Assembly (NCBI GenBank): GCA_964550465.1
Contig: CAZJZH010000001.1
Coordinates: 1-64,000, forward strand
DNA: 64,000 nucleotides
From: CAZJZH01 sp964550465
Lineage (GTDB): Bacteria > Patescibacteriota > Patescibacteriia > JACRDY01
Direction: 5' to 3'
Shown: positions 58,110-64,000 of the stretch, one piece after another
How the letters are laid out: each line of letters begins with the position of its first letter
Position numbering within the stretch: position 1 is the first letter of the stretch
Program-made: the position numbers and the translations under genes
The notes under the pieces: model-generated
The model's database searches: none
What the model saw: the letters and a program-made list of their open reading frames with translations, nothing else
Told to the model about the DNA's origin: nothing

Positions 58110-61100
58110 TTATAGCTCAGCGTCTGGGGGTAGGATGACAATGTAGCCGTCATACGTCGCCCAGTTTCCTTGATTAGCATCACACGCGGTTTGATCTTGA
58201 TCAAACAAACACGCGTCACCCCCACAGCCACTATCACCACAAACTTGCCAGTTATCAATCACTTGAACTCGTGGTTGTAAAGTATTGCATGGGCCATCAT
58301 AGTCGCCCCAATCCGGATCATCATCTGCAATAAATGGACTACAATCAGCTCGATAGACTGAATTACCAGTAAAGTTCTTCGTATTCCCCGCATTACTGGA
58401 TGCTGTAGTATAGGCATGTGAGAAGAGTACCTCAAAGTATGCTTCTCGACAGGCCCCATTAGGATTTTCCCCATAATTACTGCTGCCGTCCGTACACTCC
58501 TGACGAATATTTGCATACGCATCAGACGGGTCATCGCCAAAGGTTCTATCGAGCAGCGCGGTAGGAATATCTGACGTCTGATCATAGCCATCACCCGTAT
58601 AGTCAACACGGAATCGACGGAGCGGCAATTGCTGACCATTTTCATTATAGGCAAAGAAGTGAATATTTCCCCAGAAAAGATCTGTTTTAATGATTGGCCA
58701 ACCATCGCCCCGGCCAGCTCGGAAGTCGATCGAAATATGCTCAGAGTCCCCCTGCTCTAACCCCTCGGCGCCACGAGCAATAACCTCAGTAATAACCGGC
58801 GCTTGGCCCAGTACATCACGGTCATCGTACGGCCCTTGGAGTGCGCTTGTTTTCTGCTCCCAGTCATCACCAACTTCATCTTGGCGCCACACACTAAATG
58901 CTTTGGCAAACAACCGACCGATACGGTTAAACCCTTGAGAGAAGTACGATTCATTCGTTCCAAGAGCAGATGTATTGTACCCAACACATCTACCACCACC
59001 ACTATAACAAGCCTCTAGGGCACTATCTGTGTCACAGTTTTCACCCTCTGCCTTGCCACCAAAACAGAAGCTACCTTGGCAATAAGCCGTAGCCAGCCCT
59101 TCACAGGCATATGGCCCGCCAGCCGTGAATACATTCTGCGCTTGATCATGATAGTCAATCACCTCATAAAACTGGTTGTCTGGAACTCCGCTACCACCAG
59201 GACGATAAGTCCGGTCTGAGTCAGCCTTGAAAGCCCCATAAAAATCATAATAATCCCGTAAGGCGTGTGGCACAGCGCCACCAATAGTATAATCAGCACT
59301 AAGCACGTCCGTAAAGAAGTGGTTTGTATATATAGCCGCGTGGTCATCCCAGTCATCAATATCGGTAGCTGCTTCTTTAGCGAATTGAGCTAGCGTTGAG
59401 CACTGTTCCTTGTAAACAATAAACGGCCGCAGGGTAATCTTACCATTTCTGTTTGCTTTCGTATCAAGACACCCGTCAGTTCCTCGGCTACCAGCATCAT
59501 TTGTACTATGAATAACGCCAAATCGGAATCTGTCGAGCTGTCCATCGTCATCCCAATACACATTAATCTTAAAGCCATTTTCTTTATTGCCCCGCACATC
59601 ATCACTAAAACTATTACCAAACGGGTTAGCAAAAGACTGGTCACCCTCATTCCATAAACGCTGATTGTATGTCCAGCGGGTGTTACTGCTATTGTATGCG
59701 TAGGCTTGATCTAACCAACCGTTGCCAGGGTTATTCCCTGACACCTCTGTTGGGTACCAAATATCCCAACCGCCGCTGGTGGGTTCGTGAAGATCATGCT
59801 TATTCGTATACAGCAACTCTCTATCCGCCGGATCAGCAATAAACACCGCTGCGAACCCGTTCTCAACTCCCTCAACTCCGTCTAACTCAACATTGAGATA
59901 GTTCTTGGGCAACGGGTTCTGTGGCAGTGCCGGTCGTGCGCCCTCACCCTTATCTGGAAATGCACTACTAATACACTCCACTTCTTGGAAGTAGATAGCC
60001 AGCACCTCGTCTCGGTGAATATTGCCGATACGAGCATTGTTAGATGGCTCAACCGATAGTCGACAGTAAGTGAAGTCCTCCTCCTTTTTAACTGGCGTCA
60101 GACGAATATCACCCACCTTAGCCCACTCCGCGATAATTGGCTGAGTATCATAGGTTGGTTGACCAAATAGGTCGTATCCTGTCACTCGCTTTGTTTTACC
60201 TATCTGCGTAGTATTATCGATTGGACCATATACCCAGCCGTAGTTTTCATCATCATCGCCACTGGAAGGAGGTTGGTTGCTATTACAGAAATCACAATTA
60301 CCACCGCTCTCTCCACAGTCATTTTTATCTTCAACACGGACAACACTCCATGGCCCCGGCGCAGCATTGTCATCTGGACCACGAGGCTCTAGACCACTGT
60401 CTCGTTCCCAAAACCAATCAGCATCTTCACGCGTTACCCCCAGTCGATTAGCATTGGCCATAGCAATCGGACTAGCATCAGATCGCTCATAAAAGTATGG
60501 GCCATTGCCTTTTTGCGCCAAACAGTAGTTAAGCTCTTTTCCTTCTATTAGTGCTGTATAGTCAACTGTTGGATCACTCTGGAAGGCATCATTTTCACCA
60601 CGTAGCTGATCAAGCGGCATCCAAGTCAAGCATGGGTGCTTGTCAGCCTTTCCTTCAATAGTTCGACTCTCTAAGTATTCTATGCAGTAGCCTCGCCACC
60701 CTAGACGGACTTGTTTTTCTGTTGGCTTGACACACACATCATGTTCACTTGGTGTCCGAGTCCTTTGCTCAGTATCACGATTTATGTACAAGTCTTCAGC
60801 GCCCTCTCCATCTTCAATATAAATCGGTTCATTAGGCTGTAACATACAGTCGCCATCTCTGTTACAAGGGTCTCCAATTCGAGCAATAGCGCCGGTGATA
60901 GAATTACCTGCTTCACCGTCTGCGTCTGCGCAAAAGTAATCTCCTTCCCAAGCGGAATCAACATCATTTAGATCATGTGGGAAATACCCCCGACTACCAC
61001 CAGTGCTCCATTTTTCATAGCTACACTCACACACATCACCATCCAGCCCGCAGGTCGAAGCATCAGTGTAATACGGATTTTGCCCGTCATAAACTACGCG

Positions 61101-64000
61101 ATCAAATGGGGCGTCGTTATCGGCGTACCCACGACACTGCTTACCGACAGGATCATCCCATTGCCCCACGCCCACACCAAGCACTTCCCGAGCGCCACTA
61201 CCAGCAGGAACAAAGGTTAATCCATAATCAGCGCCATCAAAATCACAGGTTGGATCACTGCCACCACAACTATCATCAATACACGGCGTTCCATCACTAC
61301 ACTGCCCAATGAGCTGTTCTCGCAATGACCAAGCTGGGTAGAGACCTGGAATCGAATACCCGGAGTATTCATAGCCATCCCATCCCAATGAACGGTTCAA
61401 ATACTTATTGATATCTAGGACGCTCCGAGTATCGCGCGCGGCATCACTGGTAACACCCTCACCCCACACTACCGGATCACCAAAGCCTGCTTCATAGCCT
61501 GGTGCTGTCCCATAGAGCTCTTCAATGGCTGGAGGGATTGGTGTTTCATCGCTACACAGAAGCGCGCTCGTGCTACTGGCATCGGGCACAGCGGTACATG
61601 AATGAGTACCAAGACACACTCGACGTAATTCTCCACTGTTTGGATCGGAAATAGCCACGGAGTTATTACACCCTATCCACTCGGCACAAACACGGTCACG
61701 ACGAACAGCAATCATATCATTACTGTCGTTTTGACGATCCGCGCCATCTTCATCTCTACAGTACTGAGAAACATCACCCGTAACCGAACAATTCAGTGGT
61801 GGTACTTGGATATCGTTGTTTTCTTCACTACGCTGATAGGTAGCAACGGCACTGAAGGTCAGGTCAGCTTGCCACTGTTCTTCACCCCCGCCAATGGTAA
61901 TATCAGCGTTTTGATAATCAAACTTACCGCGATTTTCGAACAAGACACAACCTTCTTTGAGTGAAGCGCCGTTGCGACAACTATCACGATCAATCAAATC
62001 ATTGTCGATGAAGTAGTAGTGATTATTATCATTAAAGGTATCACCATTCGGATCAATAAACTCGGTACAACCGCTTTCATCATCTGGGCACAGCGTGGCT
62101 TGTGAGCGTACATTGCGTGGATTACCACAGCCATTATCGTCAACGCCAGGCTTGAGTGTACAGAGGTCATTATCTTCACTGCCAGCTACCACCCAACAGC
62201 TTTGACTACCGCCAATATCACGGAAGACACATTCACCTGGACTGTTGTAGGTTGGCCGGGTTGGGTCACCAAAGTAGGCTGGATTTAAGCCATCGGCATC
62301 ACTAGCAAAGTTTTCACAACTATGGTGCTGTGGCGCGCAGAGAATACTGTCGTATTGGTTTGGATTGTCTTTGAGATAGACTGGCTCAGCGGCAAAAACG
62401 AAGTCGTAGTCCACATCAAAACTGACATCACCAACACTTGGATCGTTGAAATATGGCGTATCCCCCTTGTACACAGTAGCCTGCCAGTCGATTGGGCTCA
62501 CCGCCTGACAACCAGCATCAGCTGCTTGACAGGTATACTCTGGACGGTTAACCAAATAGACAAACTGGTCAGCTGGTACCTGTACTCCGCCACTCATGTT
62601 GTACTCCGCGTTATACGAAATATCGCCAGCGTAATTATAGTCATCAAGGTAATATTCCAAACCAGCAGTGTCATCGGTGGCAATAAATGTACACTCTGTT
62701 CCTCCTTGAGGTACCGTGCAAGCGTCAAAGGTCCCCCCACCAGACTGTGGCGATAACTGTGCCAGACACGTACACCCACCTGCCTCTGTACAAATAGCTG
62801 ACAAAGCACAGCGGGTATTAAACGACTGGTACCATGGTGAATTCGAATTGTGCGTATCGATCACTGCCTCACAGCCAATGGCTGATTCTTCACACAAGCG
62901 GGTGAACGACCGCAGATTGACGATCTGATTATTGGCATCTTGATAGGCCTCACAGCCCAGCATAAATTGTGGGGCCGGCGCACCGCTGTAGTTTTGGTCA
63001 CACTGGGCTGGTGTATTCCACGAATCAGCAATCAAGAACTGAGTGTCTGTCACCTGTTCTAGTCGAACATTATCGATATAAATCTGTGATTGGCCGTCAA
63101 AGACCAGCACATCACCGTTCACATCCCAATCAACAAAGACTGGGCCAAAGCGGTAGTACTGCCAGTCAGTACCCATTGATTGATTATTGGCAAAGATACC
63201 GTCTTGACCGCTGCCATTGAGCTCGCCACTATCACGGAAGAAAATACTGACCGTATTACCGATCTGCGCGGACTTACCCCAGAAAGTGATGGTGTATGCT
63301 TGGCCGCTGACCGGCACTTCACCGTCACCGAGCGAACGAGCTACTTGGTGACCGGCATTATTACTGCGGTATGAGTGCGCGCCAACTGAGTAGCTTTCCC
63401 CCACTACTACGCCAGCGTACTGATTGCCACCCGGTAGGGCGCTCATGTCCCATGCGGTTGGTGTAGCCTCAAAGCCATCTTCAAAAGCTACCGCAGACGC
63501 CCCGGCATAGTTACCCTGGTATTCGCGACAGCCCGGCTCGCTACAAGCTATACTCTGTTCCGGTGTACCGAGGTAGCGGCACTGACCAGCAAAGTCGTCC
63601 CACTGACTAGTGCCTCCCGGCAAACTGCCACACTGTGACTCTGTTAGGTTGTAACACAAACCGTTAAATGATTGACCGCCTAGGTTGACACACAGCTGGC
63701 TAGGGATAGCCACCGCTTGGCCAGCGCCATCAATGACGCGACACTGACTGAACAAACCGCCAGAATCTAGACAGCTGTCGCCCACACCGTCACTATTGAC
63801 ATCAACTGAAGCATCATCGGTCAAGCCAACACCACCGGTCAAACGGTACGGATGACACTGACTGGTACACAGCACGGTGTCTGTCATCAAGCGGTAGCTG
63901 ATTTGCCCATCAGCTGAGTAGAACTGGCGGCAATCCGGTGTGTATTCTGGATGATACCAAGTATCCCCTGGATTCTGCCCATAAAACGGCTCACAGCTGT
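58110..64000 (-). CDS. Giant Cys-rich exported protein with carbohydrate-binding-like region (5' partial)
   Basis: The frame is open from the window edge to the stop at 58110, giving more than 1,960 residues; the start is outside. Cys residues occur throughout, often as pairs (CTVPQGGTEC, CICGLDGDVCEC-type), so it should be extracytoplasmic and disulfide-rich. A Ca-binding-like DVNSDGVGDSC lies near 63780. The stretch at about 63051-63488 (FEATPTAWDM, ITFWGKSAQIGNTVSIFF, IYIDNVRLEQV) looks like a CBM4/9-type jelly roll that binds sugars. Many ECxF/CEA-type repeats follow. No membrane helix or LPXTG was seen in the visible part. It ends 6 nt before the VirB6-like gene and is the likely surface effector or adhesin. 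Confidence 0.8.
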   Translation of the reverse strand, partial: SCEPFYGQNPGDTWYHPEYTPDCRQFYSADGQISYRLMTDTVLCTSQCHPYRLTGGVGLTDDASVDVNSDGVGDSCLDSGGLFSQCRVIDGAGQAVAIPSQLCVNLGGQSFNGLCYNLTESQCGSLPGGTSQWDDFAGQCRYLGTPEQSIACSEPGCREYQGNYAGASAVAFEDGFEATPTAWDMSALPGGNQYAGVVVGESYSVGAHSYRSNNAGHQVARSLGDGEVPVSGQAYTITFWGKSAQIGNTVSIFFRDSGELNGSGQDGIFANNQSMGTDWQYYRFGPVFVDWDVNGDVLVFDGQSQIYIDNVRLEQVTDTQFLIADSWNTPAQCDQNYSGAPAPQFMLGCEAYQDANNQIVNLRSFTRLCEESAIGCEAVIDTHNSNSPWYQSFNTRCALSAICTEAGGCTCLAQLSPQSGGGTFDACTVPQGGTECTFIATDDTAGLEYYLDDYNYAGDISYNAEYNMSGGVQVPADQFVYLVNRPEYTCQAADAGCQAVSPIDWQATVYKGDTPYFNDPSVGDVSFDVDYDFVFAAEPVYLKDNPNQYDSILCAPQHHSCENFASDADGLNPAYFGDPTRPTYNSPGECVFRDIGGSQSCWVVAGSEDNDLCTLKPGVDDNGCGNPRNVRSQATLCPDDESGCTEFIDPNGDTFNDNNHYYFIDNDLIDRDSCRNGASLKEGCVLFENRGKFDYQNADITIGGGEEQWQADLTFSAVATYQRSEENNDIQVPPLNCSVTGDVSQYCRDEDGADRQNDSNDMIAVRRDRVCAEWIGCNNSVAISDPNSGELRRVCLGTHSCTAVPDASSTSALLCSDETPIPPAIEELYGTAPGYEAGFGDPVVWGEGVTSDAARDTRSVLDINKYLNRSLGWDGYEYSGYSIPGLYPAWSLREQLIGQCSDGTPCIDDSCGGSDPTCDFDGADYGLTFVPAGSGAREVLGVGVGQWDDPVGKQCRGYADNDAPFDRVVYDGQNPYYTDASTCGLDGDVCECSYEKWSTGGSRGYFPHDLNDVDSAWEGDYFCADADGEAGNSITGAIARIGDPCNRDGDCMLQPNEPIYIEDGEGAEDLYINRDTEQRTRTPSEHDVCVKPTEKQVRLGWRGYCIEYLESRTIEGKADKHPCLTWMPLDQLRGENDAFQSDPTVDYTALIEGKELNYCLAQKGNGPYFYERSDASPIAMANANRLGVTREDADWFWERDSGLEPRGPDDNAAPGPWSVVRVEDKNDCGESGGNCDFCNSNQPPSSGDDDENYGWVYGPIDNTTQIGKTKRVTGYDLFGQPTYDTQPIIAEWAKVGDIRLTPVKKEEDFTYCRLSVEPSNNARIGNIHRDEVLAIYFQEVECISSAFPDKGEGARPALPQNPLPKNYLNVELDGVEGVENGFAAVFIADPADRELLYTNKHDLHEPTSGGWDIWYPTEVSGNNPGNGWLDQAYAYNSSNTRWTYNQRLWNEGDQSFANPFGNSFSDDVRGNKENGFKINVYWDDDGQLDRFRFGVIHSTNDAGSRGTDGCLDTKANRNGKITLRPFIVYKEQCSTLAQFAKEAATDIDDWDDHAAIYTNHFFTDVLSADYTIGGAVPHALRDYYDFYGAFKADSDRTYRPGGSGVPDNQFYEVIDYHDQAQNVFTAGGPYACEGLATAYCQGSFCFGGKAEGENCDTDSALEACYSGGGRCVGYNTSALGTNESYFSQGFNRIGRLFAKAFSVWRQDEVGDDWEQKTSALQGPYDDRDVLGQAPVITEVIARGAEGLEQGDSEHISIDFRAGRGDGWPIIKTDLFWGNIHFFAYNENGQQLPLRRFRVDYTGDGYDQTSDIPTALLDRTFGDDPSDAYANIRQECTDGSSNYGENPNGACREAYFEVLFSHAYTTASSNAGNTKNFTGNSVYRADCSPFIADDDPDWGDYDGPCNTLQPRVQVIDNWQVCGDSGCGGDACLFDQDQTACDANQGNWATYDGYIVILPPDAEL

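Noticed and set aside
62322..62756. 144-codon open frame on the plus strand inside the giant secreted protein gene
   Set aside because: It is antisense to a long, continuous Cys-rich reading frame, has no promoter or ribosome site, and its translation has no recognisable pattern.

Overview
The window looks like a chromosomal segment of a Patescibacteria (candidate phyla radiation, CPR) bacterium with the standard genetic code; UGA is used as a true stop, for example at 16751-16753, 27360-27362 and 38279-38281. The evidence is the gene set rather than any marker phylogeny: a CPR-style VirB4/PrgI/VirB6-like secretion system with very large Cys-rich secreted proteins, a DUF5667-like secreted protein, a threonyl-tRNA synthetase without a TGS domain, lemA-htpX, and very tight gene packing with 1-10 nt gaps or short overlaps. 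An ABY1-type lineage would fit, but I cannot prove it. The rplK-rplA junction, tRNA synthetases, dnaE and recG show this is core chromosome, not a plasmid.

Layout. 1-0.9 kb: end of rplK and rplA. 0.9-4.4 kb (minus): isoaspartyl peptidase, an ATP-grasp-like protein with its own promoter, operator-like repeat and terminator, a small protein, and a 2Fe-2S ferredoxin. 4.4-8.1 kb (plus): a compact thymidylate pathway operon (dCMP deaminase, thyA, DHFR/RibD-like reductase, NMP-kinase-like protein, dut, tmk). 8.1-9.1 kb (minus): a lipoprotein and a coiled-coil membrane protein. 9.3-13.6 kb: gatB, a 366-bp non-coding element with 14-bp terminal inverted repeats, miaA and a DEAD-box helicase. 13.7-30.2 kb (minus): a small basic protein, a DUF5667-like protein, thrS behind a T-box leader, an anchored exported protein, dnaE, a membrane protein broken by an in-frame TAG, pheT, pheS, a lipoprotein, rseP, pepD and manB. 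30.2-35.1 kb (plus): lemA, htpX, a membrane protein and clpC.

35.1-42.1 kb (plus) and 48.9-64 kb (minus) form a divided envelope machine. The plus arm has a membrane protein, an anchored beta-propeller, and three exported proteins that share a VirB2-like two-helix membrane module, each with a different C-terminus (Cys-rich, M23 peptidase-like, lytic transglycosylase), plus a YibE/F-like protein. The minus arm has a VirB8/NTF2-like protein, VirB4, a separate TraC-like domain, PrgI, two large soluble proteins, a VirB6-like polytopic protein with a long charged tail, and a secreted Cys-rich protein of more than 1,960 residues with a carbohydrate-binding-like region that runs off the window. No VirD4, VirB11 or outer-membrane core is seen. 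I infer a single-membrane-type secretion or attachment apparatus.

Between the arms (42-48.9 kb) lie mpg, an orphan small gene, recG, tRNA-Arg(GCG), two tRNA-Ser genes interleaved with 87-bp repeats and a GIY-YIG gene, a zinc-ribbon protein under a palindromic promoter, an unusual superoxide dismutase that lacks a metal ligand, and comF.

Regulation seen in the DNA: many housekeeping genes have no Shine-Dalgarno sequence and several look leaderless, whereas a few isolated genes carry a perfect AGGAGG and their own promoter and terminator.
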